Source: Trueperella pyogenes
Lineage (GTDB): Bacteria > Actinomycetota > Actinomycetes > Actinomycetales > Actinomycetaceae
Length of the DNA stretch: 64,000 bases
Reading direction: 5' to 3'
NCBI RefSeq assembly: GCF_001070855.1
Contig: NZ_JVLH01000013.1
Span: forward strand, 62,001-126,000
The translations under genes and the position numbers were made by a program. Shown here one piece after another: positions 28,922 through 37,038 of the stretch (position 1 is its first letter; every line of letters begins with the position of its first letter). A model generated the notes under the pieces. That model was not told the origin of the DNA. It did not search any database and saw only the letters and a list, made by a program, of their open reading frames with translations.

Positions 28922-28951
28922 TTGAGGCCCCGGTTTTCACCGGGGCCTCAA
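28922..28951 (-). terminator. Intrinsic terminator of rpsA
   Basis: A perfect 13-bp GC-rich stem (28922-28934 with 28939-28951) with a 4-base loop. The minus-strand transcript then reads G followed by seven T residues. This is a textbook rho-independent terminator 31 bases after the rpsA stop. Between it and the brnQ terminator (28797-28921) I see only A/T-rich spacer. Confidence 0.93.
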
Positions 28952-28981
28952 AACTGACTATGAGCGCTTAGACGCTTCGAT

Positions 28982-30439
28982 TCAGTTGTTGGTCAGCTTC
29001 TCACGAAGTGCTGCAAGCGCCTCATCGGAGGCAAGGGTACCTTCGGAGTCGACCGGGGTCGAGTACGAAGCCTGCTCTTCGACTGCAGGAGCAGCTTCGG
29101 CGTCCTCTTCAAGGGCCTTTGCAACCTGAGCCTTGTGGGCTTCCCAGCGAGCCTGGGCCTGTGCGTACTGAGCTTCCCAAGCCTCACGCTGAGCCTCGTA
29201 GCCTTCCATCCATTCCTGGGTTTCGGGATCGAAGCCTTCGGGGTACTTGTAGTTGCCCTCTTCGTCGTACTCAGCGGCCATGCCGTAGAGCGAAGGATCG
29301 AACTCTTCAGAGTTGGGATCAACGCGCTCGTTGGCCTGCTTCAGCGACAGGGAGATACGACGACGCTCGAGGTCAATGTCGATGACCTTGACGAAGACCT
29401 CGTCGCCAACCTTAACGACCTGCTCGGGCAGCTCGACATGACGCTGAGCAAGCTCGGAGATGTGAACCAGACCTTCAATTCCATCTTCAACACGCACGAA
29501 TGCGCCGAAGGGAACAAGCTTGGTGACCTTACCGGGCACGACCTGGCCGATGGCGTGGGTACGTGCGAAGGTCTGCCACGGATCTTCCTGAGTCGCCTTC
29601 AGAGACAGCGACACGCGCTCGCGGTCCATGTCGACATCCAGCACCTCGACGGTGACTTCCTGGCCAACCTCAACAACCTCTGAGGGGTGGTCGATGTGCT
29701 TCCAAGACAGCTCGGAGACGTGAACCAGACCGTCGACCCCACCGAGATCAACGAAGGCACCGAAGTTAACGATGGAGGACACAACACCACTGCGAACCTG
29801 ACCCTTCTGGAGGGTGTGCAGGAAGTTGGTGCGAACCTCAGACTGGGTCTGCTCAAGCCATGCGCGGCGGGACAGAACAACGTTGTTACGGTTCTTATCC
29901 AGCTCAATGATCTTGGCTTCGATCTCGCGGCCAATGTAAGGAGCAAGATCGCGAACGCGACGCATTTCAACGAGAGATGCGGGGAGGAAGCCACGCAGGC
30001 CGATGTCCAGGATCAGGCCGCCCTTGACGACCTCGATGACGGTACCGGTAACAACGCCGTCTTCTTCCTTGACCTTCTCAATCTGTCCCCATGCGCGCTC
30101 GTACTGTGCACGCTTCTTGGACAGGAGCAGGCGGCCTTCCTTGTCCTCCTTCTGGAGAACCAGGGCCTCGATTTGATCACCAACGGCAACCACATCATCC
30201 GGGTTGACATCGTGCTTGATGGAGAGCTCGCGAGAGAGGATGACACCCTCGGTCTTGTAGCCAATGTCAAGAAGGACCTCATCGTGGTCAACCTTGACGA
30301 CAGTGCCCTCGACGATGTCGCCATCGTTGAAGTACTTGATGGTCTCGTCAATAGCGGCGAGCAGGTCCTCACGGGACCCAATGTCGTTCACTGCAACCTG
30401 GGGGGTAGAAACTGCCGGCTGCGAGTTGGTGCTGGTCAT
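28982..30439 (-). CDS. rpsA: 30S ribosomal protein S1
   Basis: Binds mRNA on the 30S subunit and helps start translation. The 485 residues hold four S1 OB-fold repeats (about 37-106, 124-189, 210-278 and 295-364). Repeats three and four are the best conserved (NFGAFVDLGGVDGLVHVSELSW and PFGAFVRVEDGIEGLVHISELA segments). An acidic Ala/Glu-rich tail of ~120 residues with aromatic EAQREAWEAQYAQA repeats follows, as in other actinobacterial S1 proteins, which have four rather than six repeats. The ATG has GGAGAA upstream. It forms a single-gene unit with its own terminator. Confidence 0.97.
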   Translation of the reverse strand: MTSTNSQPAVSTPQVAVNDIGSREDLLAAIDETIKYFNDGDIVEGTVVKVDHDEVLLDIGYKTEGVILSRELSIKHDVNPDDVVAVGDQIEALVLQKEDKEGRLLLSKKRAQYERAWGQIEKVKEEDGVVTGTVIEVVKGGLILDIGLRGFLPASLVEMRRVRDLAPYIGREIEAKIIELDKNRNNVVLSRRAWLEQTQSEVRTNFLHTLQKGQVRSGVVSSIVNFGAFVDLGGVDGLVHVSELSWKHIDHPSEVVEVGQEVTVEVLDVDMDRERVSLSLKATQEDPWQTFARTHAIGQVVPGKVTKLVPFGAFVRVEDGIEGLVHISELAQRHVELPEQVVKVGDEVFVKVIDIDLERRRISLSLKQANERVDPNSEEFDPSLYGMAAEYDEEGNYKYPEGFDPETQEWMEGYEAQREAWEAQYAQAQARWEAHKAQVAKALEEDAEAAPAVEEQASYSTPVDSEGTLASDEALAALREKLTNN

Positions 30440-30515
30440 GTAGTTGTGTTCTCCGAAACGGACGTATTACTAGATATGGACAATTGCGGCTGCGCAGTGC
30501 AAATGGCTATTGCAC

Positions 30516-30560
30516 GTAGCAGTACCTTGAGCATTCTAACAGAATAGGGCCAAAAGTCCA
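30516..30560 (-). promoter_or_regulatory. Candidate promoter of rpsA
   Basis: On the minus strand TGGACT (a 4/6 match to the -35 consensus) is followed 16 bases later by TAGAAT (-10, 30533-30538, preceded by TGT). The start point would lie about 85 bases before the rpsA ATG, leaving a leader with a possible GCAAT/ATTGC pairing. Assigned by eye only. Confidence 0.35.
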
Positions 30561-30566
30561 CCTCTC

Positions 30567-33251
30567 CTAGTGCGCTGCATCCTTCCATGTCTGACCAACA
30601 CCAATCGCCACTTCAAGTGGCACCCTCAACTTCATGACACCTTCCATTCCATCATGGACGAGTTGACGAAGTTGTTCTTCCTCACCCGGGGCAATCTCAA
30701 ACAGTAGTTCGTCATGGATTTGAACGAGCATCCTCGACGAAAGACCACTGTGGTCAAGGCGATTTTGAACATCGAGCATCGCCATTTTGACGATATCTGC
30801 GGCACTTCCTTGGATTGGAGCATTCAATGCGGCACGTTCAGCCATTTCACGGCGCGTCCTATTTGCAGAGTGAAGATCAGGCAAATACCTCCGACGTCCG
30901 CAGATAGTTTGAGTCCATCCATCTTTACGCGCTTCATCAACGAGACTTTCAAGGTAGTCACGAACTCCCCCAAAACGCTCGAAATAGCGATCACGCAAAG
31001 CTGAGGCCTCGTGAACAGGAATCTGTAGCTGCGCCGAAAGGCCATAGGCTGACAGACCATACGCCAAACCGTATGAAGTTGCCTTAATACGCGAGCGTTC
31101 TTCGGGCGTGACATCTGCCGGCTCTACACCAAAGACCATAGCTGCCATGGTGCGGTGAAGGTCTTCTCCAGAATTAAAGGCCTCGATTAGGCCCTGATCC
31201 TTGGACAGATGCGCCATGATACGCATTTCAATCTGCGAGTAATCAGCGCTCATCAAGTCAACATAGGGCCTCTTCGCAACAAAACCAGCGCGGATGCGCA
31301 AACCATCGGCAGAACGCGCTGGAATATTTTGCAAATTTGGATCCGAGGAGGCAAGACGACCCGTCGCAGCTGCAGTCTGAGAGAAGGTAGAGTGAATGCG
31401 TTGGTCATCCCCAATGCAGGCGTTGAGTCCATCAACCATCTGGTTGAGCTTAATCCGGTCACGGTGCACCAAAAGATGACGCAGGAATTCATTACCGGTG
31501 CGCTCAAACAGGTCCGTCAGCGCTTCGGCATTAGTCGTGTATCCGGTCTTAGTTTTCTTTGTTTTTGGCAGGTCGAGCTCATCAAAGAGAACCGTCTGAA
31601 GTTGTTTAGGAGATGAGAGGTTTACTTCGTGCCCCAAGACCTCCCATGCACTGCGTTGCGCAGACTCAACATCTGAGGCCAGCTCATGCGAAAGTGAGCG
31701 AAGGAATTCCTCATCAACGCCGATTCCATACTGTTCCATCTGCGCTAACAAACGAGCGATTGGAAGTTCCAGTTGTTCGAGGAGATGAGTTTGCTCGCTC
31801 TCTTCCAACTTCGACATGAGGACCGCAGCAAGCGGGTGCATACGCCCTGCGGCCATTCCAAGTTCGTGTGCTCGTTCTTCAGTGATACCCATGTCGAAGA
31901 GCGTTGTCTCGCTCTTCTTCTCTTCTTCATCAATACCCAAGTAACGAGAGAACAACTGGGAAAGCCTGTAACCACGGTGCTCAGAATTCACCAAATATGC
32001 GGCCAGAAGCAGGTCACAGTAAGGATCACCAAGTTCCCAACCTCGCGCTCGCAACGCATGGATACTGCCTTTGAAGTCGTAGACGATGAGGCCATCTTCT
32101 GAAATTAGTGAAGTGAGTTCAGCATCTTGCTGAGCTGTAAGCAGCGTCGGATCAATGACGAGCGTTTCATCAGCAGTGGCAAAAGTGAGGGTGTTTACCT
32201 CCGCACCGTTGACTTTCAGTACACCATCGACAAAGAGGGAGAGGCGACCAGGATGATCCTGACGCCACTGCCTGAGCTTGGTTCGATCATCCGCAATCGT
32301 CACTGATACTTCATGCGCCGCCACTTCGGATTGAGAAACAATCTGTTCTTCGTTCTGCTCCGCTTTTCCAAGACCGATACTCGCGACTGCAAGGATCTTA
32401 GAGCGGAGTGAACGAAATTCCAGCGCATCACAGAGAGCCGCAAGCGACTGCCGATCTGTCACGTCACGACGCAAATCGTCCAATTCGCATTCGAGATCCA
32501 TATCGGTCAGAAGGTGATTGAGTCGGCGATTTCGGCGCACGTCATCGACATGCTCACGAAGAGCCTCTCCCCTCTTCCCTGTCACTTGATCGGCGTTCTC
32601 TAGCAGATTATCGAGGCCATCGAAGCGGTTAATCCATTGAGCCGCGGTCTTGGGACCGACCCCCGGGACCCCCGGAAGATTGTCCGAGGCCTCGCCGACC
32701 AAAGCGGCAATTTCGGGGTATCGGTACGGAGGAACGCCATATTTATCCTCAATACGCTCCGGAGTCATTTCACGAAGATCTCCCGGGGTTAATCCGGGAT
32801 AAAGGACTGTGACGGTATCGGTAACAGTTTGGAAGCTATCCCGATCTCCGGAAACGACGAAGACCCGCATGTCTGCCTGCGCGCCACGATGAGCCAGAGT
32901 TGCAAGAAAATCGTCTGCTTCAAAGCCCTCCCGAGAGAGCGATCGAATACCCATCGCTCCAAGAAGATCCCTAATTAGCTCAATCTGTCCTTTGAACTCC
33001 TCGGGGGTCGCATCGCGAGTTCCCTTATATTCGGGATATTCCTCAGTCCTGAACGAATGCCGGGAAACATCGAAGGCAACCGCAACATGGCTCGGCTGGT
33101 ATTTCTCGAGAATTTTAATCAGCATCGAAGCGAAGCCATATACCGCATTCGTATGCTGTCCTTGCGCAGTCACAAACTTCTCTACGGGTAGGGCATAGAA
33201 TGCACGAAAGGCCATCGAATGGCCATCGATAACAAGCAGGGTCTCCTTCAT
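30567..33251 (-). CDS. polA: DNA polymerase I
   Basis: Gap filling and primer removal in replication and repair. About 894 residues from the ATG at 33251 (MKETLLVIDGHSMAFRAF). The N-terminal 5' nuclease domain (to about 300) has the acidic cluster around GFEADDFLATL and the helix-hairpin-helix PGVPGVGPKTAAQW. The middle 3'-5' exonuclease-like domain looks degenerate, as in many actinobacterial Pol I enzymes. The polymerase domain has DYSQIEMRIMAHLS (motif A), the RSRIKATSYGLAYG region (O-helix) and LVQIHDELLFE (motif C). The longer frame to 33287 runs into the divergent thioesterase gene and is not used. No strong Shine-Dalgarno precedes the ATG. Confidence 0.96.
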   Translation of the reverse strand: MKETLLVIDGHSMAFRAFYALPVEKFVTAQGQHTNAVYGFASMLIKILEKYQPSHVAVAFDVSRHSFRTEEYPEYKGTRDATPEEFKGQIELIRDLLGAMGIRSLSREGFEADDFLATLAHRGAQADMRVFVVSGDRDSFQTVTDTVTVLYPGLTPGDLREMTPERIEDKYGVPPYRYPEIAALVGEASDNLPGVPGVGPKTAAQWINRFDGLDNLLENADQVTGKRGEALREHVDDVRRNRRLNHLLTDMDLECELDDLRRDVTDRQSLAALCDALEFRSLRSKILAVASIGLGKAEQNEEQIVSQSEVAAHEVSVTIADDRTKLRQWRQDHPGRLSLFVDGVLKVNGAEVNTLTFATADETLVIDPTLLTAQQDAELTSLISEDGLIVYDFKGSIHALRARGWELGDPYCDLLLAAYLVNSEHRGYRLSQLFSRYLGIDEEEKKSETTLFDMGITEERAHELGMAAGRMHPLAAVLMSKLEESEQTHLLEQLELPIARLLAQMEQYGIGVDEEFLRSLSHELASDVESAQRSAWEVLGHEVNLSSPKQLQTVLFDELDLPKTKKTKTGYTTNAEALTDLFERTGNEFLRHLLVHRDRIKLNQMVDGLNACIGDDQRIHSTFSQTAAATGRLASSDPNLQNIPARSADGLRIRAGFVAKRPYVDLMSADYSQIEMRIMAHLSKDQGLIEAFNSGEDLHRTMAAMVFGVEPADVTPEERSRIKATSYGLAYGLSAYGLSAQLQIPVHEASALRDRYFERFGGVRDYLESLVDEARKDGWTQTICGRRRYLPDLHSANRTRREMAERAALNAPIQGSAADIVKMAMLDVQNRLDHSGLSSRMLVQIHDELLFEIAPGEEEQLRQLVHDGMEGVMKLRVPLEVAIGVGQTWKDAAH

Positions 33252-33279
33252 AGAAGACACACTACGGCGAGAGGGCACA

Positions 33280-33699
33280 ATGCACACCTCGAATGGCGAA
33301 ATTGGCCTGCCTCAAAGCTGGCAAGACACACTGATGAATCGCATGGGCATGCGTATTATTTCGCAGAGCCCGGAGCATACCGTTATCGAGATGCCAATTC
33401 CAGGAAACACCCAGCCCCAGGGCCTTCTCCATGGTGGTGCGAGCGCTGCCTTGGCTGAGACCGCCGCTTCCCACTCTGCGATCCTGCACGCTCAAAGGCT
33501 TATTGGAGACAATGCGGTCGCAGTCGGCGTCGAACTCAATATCTCTCATTTGAAGGCTGGCCGAGGATTATTAATCCGAGCGACGGCGGAGGCGCTCCAC
33601 CTCGGGCGAAGCTCAACAGTTCATACAGTCCGCATTACTGATGAAGATCGCCAGCTCATCGCCGTTGCGCGCGTATCGAACCGCATTCTCAGCAAGTAA
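33280..33699 (+). CDS. Hotdog-fold acyl-CoA thioesterase (PaaI/MenI-like)
   Basis: A 139-residue single hotdog domain. The motif GLLHGGASAALAETAAS has His51-Gly-Gly and the catalytic-type Glu60, as in PaaI, EntH and DHNA-CoA thioesterases. C-terminal strands RSSTVHTVRI and QLIAVARVS fit the fold. Such proteins are cytosolic tetramers that hydrolyse acyl-CoA or aryl-CoA esters. The substrate cannot be assigned; no menaquinone or phenylacetate genes are near. AGAGGG four bases before the ATG supports the start. It is divergent from polA by 28 bases. Confidence 0.88.
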   Translation: MHTSNGEIGLPQSWQDTLMNRMGMRIISQSPEHTVIEMPIPGNTQPQGLLHGGASAALAETAASHSAILHAQRLIGDNAVAVGVELNISHLKAGRGLLIRATAEALHLGRSSTVHTVRITDEDRQLIAVARVSNRILSK

Positions 33700-33702
33700 A
33701 AA

Positions 33703-33725
33703 GGGCGCGGGTAAAACCCGCGCCC
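33703..33725. terminator. Terminator between the convergent thioesterase and pdtaR
   Basis: A perfect 10-bp GC-rich stem (33703-33712 with 33716-33725) has a 3-base loop. On the minus strand it is followed by five T residues, making it an intrinsic terminator for pdtaR. On the plus strand it begins three bases after the thioesterase stop and may end that transcript too. A second small hairpin (33730-33746) overlaps the pdtaR stop codon. Confidence 0.85.
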
Positions 33726-33744
33726 ATTCAAGAACCTAAGGTTC

Positions 33745-34335
33745 TTAGCCCTCAACCTGGTTAATAACCGCGTCTGCTACCTCACGCATAGAAAGACGTC
33801 GGTCCATAGAAGTCTTTTGGATCCAACGGAACGCGTCGGGTTCTGTCATTCCCATGTTCTTCATGAGAAGGCCCTTGGCGCGGTCAACACGCTTACGGGT
33901 TTCAAAACGGTCAGCTAGGTCAGCAACCTCTTCTTCAAGGGATTCAATCTCTTGATGACGGGAAAGTGCAATCTCCACAGCTGGGATCAGATCGGCTGGC
34001 GTAAAGGGCTTAACGACATAAGCCATTGCACCAGCGTCACGGGCGCGCTCAACAAGTTCTGTCTGGCTAAAGGCGGTGAGCATGACGACCGCGCAAGAAA
34101 GCTCAGCAAGGATCTTTTCCGCAGCGGTGATGCCATCCATCTTCGGCATCTTGACGTCCATTACACAAAGGTCAGGCTCCAACTCAAGGGCAAGCTTTAC
34201 GGCTTCCTCACCGTTCGAAGCCTCACCAACAATTTCAAAGCCTGCTCCGCTCAGCGTCTCAACGATATCCAGGCGGATTAATCCCTCATCCTCCGCAACA
34301 AGTACCCGTCGCGGCTCAGTAGCTTCTTCACTCAT
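33745..34335 (-). CDS. pdtaR: ANTAR-domain response regulator, PdtaR-like
   Basis: 196 residues: a receiver domain (about 9-125) with the acidic pocket AEDE, phospho-acceptor Asp60 in VMDVKMP, the conserved Thr in LTAFSQ and Lys in VVKPF. A short coiled segment (EIESLEEEVADLADRFETRKR) joins it to an ANTAR RNA-binding domain (about 128-190, VDRAKGLLMKNMGMTEPDAFRWIQ). It matches Rv1626/PdtaR of Mycobacterium, which binds stem-loop RNA antiterminators when phosphorylated by PdtaS. No histidine kinase gene is in this window. The neighbourhood near polA and pyk is conserved in actinobacteria. Target RNAs should contain paired hexaloop hairpins. Confidence 0.93.
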   Translation of the reverse strand: MSEEATEPRRVLVAEDEGLIRLDIVETLSGAGFEIVGEASNGEEAVKLALELEPDLCVMDVKMPKMDGITAAEKILAELSCAVVMLTAFSQTELVERARDAGAMAYVVKPFTPADLIPAVEIALSRHQEIESLEEEVADLADRFETRKRVDRAKGLLMKNMGMTEPDAFRWIQKTSMDRRLSMREVADAVINQVEG

Positions 34336-34357
34336 GTCGTCTTCCTTGTCCGATCGT

Positions 34358-34387
34358 TTGTCACAAGCGCTGGTTATATCTTATCCT
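34358..34387 (+). promoter_or_regulatory. Promoter of the tRNA gene
   Basis: TTGTCA (34358-34363; five of six -35 positions) is separated by 18 bases from TATCCT (34382-34387; four of six -10 positions). Transcription would begin around 34394, about 14 bases before the mature tRNA. It also lies just upstream of the divergent pdtaR. Confidence 0.55.
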
Positions 34388-34407
34388 TATTAGCGCACTT
34401 GTGTGCT

Positions 34408-34484
34408 GCCCCGATAGCCCAACTGGCAGAGGCGGTCGGCTCAAACCCGGCTTGTTGTGGGTTCGAATCCCACTCGGGGTACCA
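34408..34484 (+). tRNA. tRNA with CAA anticodon (nominally Leu), short variable arm
   Basis: A complete cloverleaf can be drawn: acceptor arms 34408-34414 and 34474-34480 (first pair G-U), a D arm with the GG pair, anticodon stem 34435-34439 with 34447-34451, anticodon C-A-A at 34442-34444, a 5-base variable loop (TTGTT), the T arm GTGGG-TTCGAAT-CCCAC, discriminator A and encoded CCA. The anticodon reads UUG (leucine) and A73 fits leucine. Bacterial tRNA-Leu normally has a long variable arm (class II), which is absent here. The gene is well formed; the amino-acid identity is less certain than the structure. A strong terminator follows. Confidence 0.9.
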
Positions 34485-34506
34485 GGATGTCTCAATCTGA
34501 CACCTT

Positions 34507-34545
34507 GCGGCTTAAAAGTTTCCGAAACTTTTAAGCCGCTTTTTC
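34507..34545 (+). terminator. Intrinsic terminator of the tRNA gene
   Basis: A perfect 15-bp stem (34507-34521 with 34525-34539) is followed by TTTTTC, 23 bases after the tRNA CCA end. Confidence 0.93.
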
Positions 34546-34604
34546 TTTGGAATTATGCGGTTTCACACCGTGGAAATTGCAGCAAAAAAGACAGTTTATG
34601 AATC

Positions 34605-34635
34605 AACTCCGCCAACCAACACGGTTGACGGAGTT
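34605..34635 (-). terminator. Terminator of the 71-residue ORF
   Basis: The minus-strand RNA forms a 13-bp stem (34635-34623 with 34617-34605) with one G-U pair and a GTGTT loop, 25 bases after the stop. A T-rich stretch follows only about 14 bases later, so it may be a leaky terminator. 34546-34604 holds nothing else recognisable. Confidence 0.65.
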
Positions 34636-34659
34636 AACCTTAGAGAGACAAATCACATC

Positions 34660-34875
34660 TCAGGCAGCGGGGATAAGTTCCAAACCCAAGAACTGTGCAG
34701 CTCGATCACGCATTTCAGGACGTGCCAGATTATCGAGTGCTTCTTGAATTCGCTGATCGCTCCAGTCTGAATACCAGGGGCGAACGGCATCGCTGAGTTG
34801 AGCCACTGGCAGATTCAGAGCTTGCTGGCGACCATGAGCCGCACGGACCGAGATTTTCGTATTGAGTTGATTCAT
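34660..34875 (-). CDS. Small protein of unknown function (71 aa)
   Basis: I do not recognise this protein. The start at 34875 (MNQLNTKISVRAAHGR) has a very strong GAGGAGG five bases upstream. The frame is open eight codons further, but those codons are the Shine-Dalgarno itself read as Glu. The protein is soluble and begins with a basic stretch. It contains a Trp-rich centre (VRPWYSDWSDQRIQEALDNL) and a helix ending FLGLELIPAA. There is no signal peptide or membrane segment. It has its own structured leader (34902-34950) and its own terminator, so it is a stand-alone gene between the tRNA and an acyltransferase. The strong ribosome site and flanking signals make it likely real. Confidence 0.7.
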   Translation of the reverse strand: MNQLNTKISVRAAHGRQQALNLPVAQLSDAVRPWYSDWSDQRIQEALDNLARPEMRDRAAQFLGLELIPAA

Positions 34876-34901
34876 TTCTTCCTCCTCTTCATTCTTCATC
34901 T

Positions 34902-34950
34902 GTATCTACGGATATGCGCTCAAGGTGCGCAGGCAATCTCTTGTAGATAC
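34902..34950 (-). promoter_or_regulatory. Structured 5' leader of the 71-residue ORF
   Basis: An outer 8-bp perfect inverted repeat (34902-34909, GTATCTAC; 34943-34950, GTAGATAC) encloses an inner hairpin TGCGC/GCGCA (34915-34919 with 34927-34931). The element ends 11 bases before the GAGGAGG ribosome site. It could be a regulatory RNA element or an mRNA stabiliser. Position and nesting argue against chance, but it matches no class known to me. Confidence 0.45.
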
Positions 34951-35023
34951 TTCCAAGGCATAAGCCTTATATGTCATCCAACGCGGATGAACTAGCAAGT
35001 ATTCCACAATACTCGGAATATGT

Positions 35024-36967
35024 CTAATTATCCTGCCCCATGAGGCCGTATTCGATCATTCGCACATAGGCTTTACGACCATCTTCTGTTAGATGTTGTC
35101 CATCGTCATAGAAATAGTCGTCATGACCCTCACTGAACCTATACCAATCGAGAATACCGACCTGGGGATATTTCTCGGCGAGCTTGTACATCAGCGCGTT
35201 ATTCTCATCCTGGAAAGGGTGGGGTGCTCGTACGGTTACGAAGAAGATCGGTCGCTCCCCCGCCGCTTCGATGAGCGGAGCCGCAGACTCCACAGAGGTG
35301 ATCGGCCCATTTCCACCGAGTGCAACAATCACCGGCGTCCCATCATGCCCTTGCGCAAGATCCTCACGATAAACTGCAATCCCCTTCTCAAATGAGCGCC
35401 CAACCTCTGTGTCGGTAAAAGAATCAGGAAATACCGCCGGTATCCAGTAATAACTTGCACCTTCTGCTACTGAATCTCCGATCAGCACAAAGGGCACAGA
35501 ACACGTGCCCTGCTCATCAGAGCACTGCCATTGCGAGGGATCGTAGTTATCGGGGATAACCGCAGCCTGCGGCTCGATGACCTTTCCATTTTTCTCATGG
35601 AAACGAGGCTGAACTGGCGTTGGGGTCGTTGACGTTTCCGTTTGAGCGGCGGAAGGCTCAGCTTGCGAAGCAGAGGGGGTGGGTGAAGCAAGAGTTGATG
35701 AAACTTTCTTCGCCCCAGACTCTAAAACATGGCTGGGAACGCAAGCGGTCACGAGGCTCAAGGTTAAGCCGCCAATGAGTAGTGTCGCACATGCTCGTAC
35801 GCGACGACTTTCTTGCTTTCCTCCGCGAAGCGCTCGCCAAGTCTGCAAACTCCCCCACGATGGCGCTTTCTCAATAAAGCGGTAGGCGGCCTCGACAACA
35901 CAGAGAAAAACTGTAAGTTCGAGAACCCATCCCCACCAGGGAAGTGCAGAGGTTCTGCGCGCAGGGTTCATCAGAAGGATTAATGGGTAGTGCCATATAT
36001 AAGCACTCAGCGAACGTGAAGCAAGCAGCTGAATCGGAGGAAATGAGAGCAGCCGAGAAAAAGCTCCGGGTAGCATCGCACCACAGATCAACAGTGCACT
36101 GACCAAGGCCGAAAGGAAGAAACCACCGCGATAGAGCCAGGTCATATAGCCGCGTGCATAAATGGATACAAGGACAAGGAACCCCAGACCAAACCACGAT
36201 GAAAGCGAGAGAAGACTACGCACACGAGGAGATGCATTCAAAACATAAGAATCGACATAGGCAAGTGCCATGCCAACTAAAAGTTCAGCCAGACGCGTAT
36301 CAAGACCGTAGTAGACACGAGAAGAATCTGTACCGGGAGCAAAGAGAAGCGCCATTTCAACGGCAGAAAGACATGCCAAGATGATAAGGGCAATGGATGC
36401 ATGCAGACGTGAGCGGAAGAGCTCTCTGAGCAGTAAGACAATCACCGGAGCCAGCAGGTAAAACTGCATGATCACTGCGACAAACCAAAGATGAGTCAGA
36501 GGTGACGGTAGTCCCGCCTGCGCAAAATACGGAACTTCACGAAAGATGTAAAACCAGTTCGAAAAAAACGCAAGCGCTGGGATGGCATCGTCGTGCATCT
36601 TCACGAGTAACGATGGAGAAAACACAAAAGATGTAATCGCTGAAAAAGCGGTCACAACCACCATTGATGGCCATAAGCGGGAGAAACGCCGAATAAGGTA
36701 GCGTCCAATCGCAATCTCATTTTCTCCATCCAATTCGCGAAGAAGCGAACGGGTGACAAGGAAGCCAGAAATCACAAAGAACAATGTGACTCCGATGAAA
36801 CCTCCTGGAGCGGGTGAACTGGGCCGGAGATGGTAAAGAATCACCGCAATGATTCCCAGCGCCCTAAGGCCATTGACACCGGTCAGATAAGAAGTATTCT
36901 TCTGTGCGGTTTTACTCGCGATATTGGTATCGCTGTCGTCGCGAGATAACCGTGGCACCGTTGTCAT
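35024..36967 (-). CDS. OatA-like acyltransferase with SGNH domain
   Basis: A 647-residue fusion. The first ~375 residues are an acyltransferase-3 membrane domain of about ten helices, with the family opening GVNGLRALGIIAVILYHL and FIGVTLFFVISGFLVTRSL. A linker with a Ser/Thr/Pro/Ala-rich stretch (about 430-465) leads to an extracellular SGNH-hydrolase domain. That domain has LIGDSVAEG (Ser nucleophile), VALGGNGPI and the C-terminal DDGQHLTEDG (Asp-x-x-His). This is the plan of OatA peptidoglycan O-acetyltransferases, in which the membrane part brings acetyl groups out and the SGNH part transfers them to muramic acid, giving lysozyme resistance. Another polysaccharide acceptor is possible. Start at the ATG, with GAGGAG 11 bases upstream. 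Confidence 0.88.
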   Translation of the reverse strand: MTTVPRLSRDDSDTNIASKTAQKNTSYLTGVNGLRALGIIAVILYHLRPSSPAPGGFIGVTLFFVISGFLVTRSLLRELDGENEIAIGRYLIRRFSRLWPSMVVVTAFSAITSFVFSPSLLVKMHDDAIPALAFFSNWFYIFREVPYFAQAGLPSPLTHLWFVAVIMQFYLLAPVIVLLLRELFRSRLHASIALIILACLSAVEMALLFAPGTDSSRVYYGLDTRLAELLVGMALAYVDSYVLNASPRVRSLLSLSSWFGLGFLVLVSIYARGYMTWLYRGGFFLSALVSALLICGAMLPGAFSRLLSFPPIQLLASRSLSAYIWHYPLILLMNPARRTSALPWWGWVLELTVFLCVVEAAYRFIEKAPSWGSLQTWRALRGGKQESRRVRACATLLIGGLTLSLVTACVPSHVLESGAKKVSSTLASPTPSASQAEPSAAQTETSTTPTPVQPRFHEKNGKVIEPQAAVIPDNYDPSQWQCSDEQGTCSVPFVLIGDSVAEGASYYWIPAVFPDSFTDTEVGRSFEKGIAVYREDLAQGHDGTPVIVALGGNGPITSVESAAPLIEAAGERPIFFVTVRAPHPFQDENNALMYKLAEKYPQVGILDWYRFSEGHDDYFYDDGQHLTEDGRKAYVRMIEYGLMGQDN

Positions 36968-36991
36968 GGCTCAATAAACTCCTCAGACTAC

Positions 36992-37025
36992 GAGGGTGGG
37001 TAGACCTCCCGGCCTGCCCACCCTC
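36992..37025 (-). terminator. Terminator after pyk
   Basis: A 12-bp GC-rich stem (36992-37003 with 37014-37025, one G-T pair) with a 10-base loop lies 14 bases past the pyk stop. There is no good T run, so read-through into the acyltransferase gene is possible. Confidence 0.6.
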
Positions 37026-37038
37026 TGATCTATAGATA

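Noticed and set aside
29687-30547. 286-codon plus-strand open frame opposite rpsA
   Set aside because: Shadow of the S1 repeats; the repeated DxGxxxxLV text is the reverse reading of the OB folds.
33730-33746. Second hairpin beside the pdtaR terminator as a PdtaR (ANTAR) target
   Set aside because: The loop has three bases rather than six, there is only one hairpin of that type, and it overlaps the stop codon, so it does not fit the paired-hexaloop ANTAR target.
34408-34484. tRNA gene as an attachment site for an integrated element
   Set aside because: No integrase gene and no direct repeat of the tRNA 3' end was noticed in the following 10 kb.
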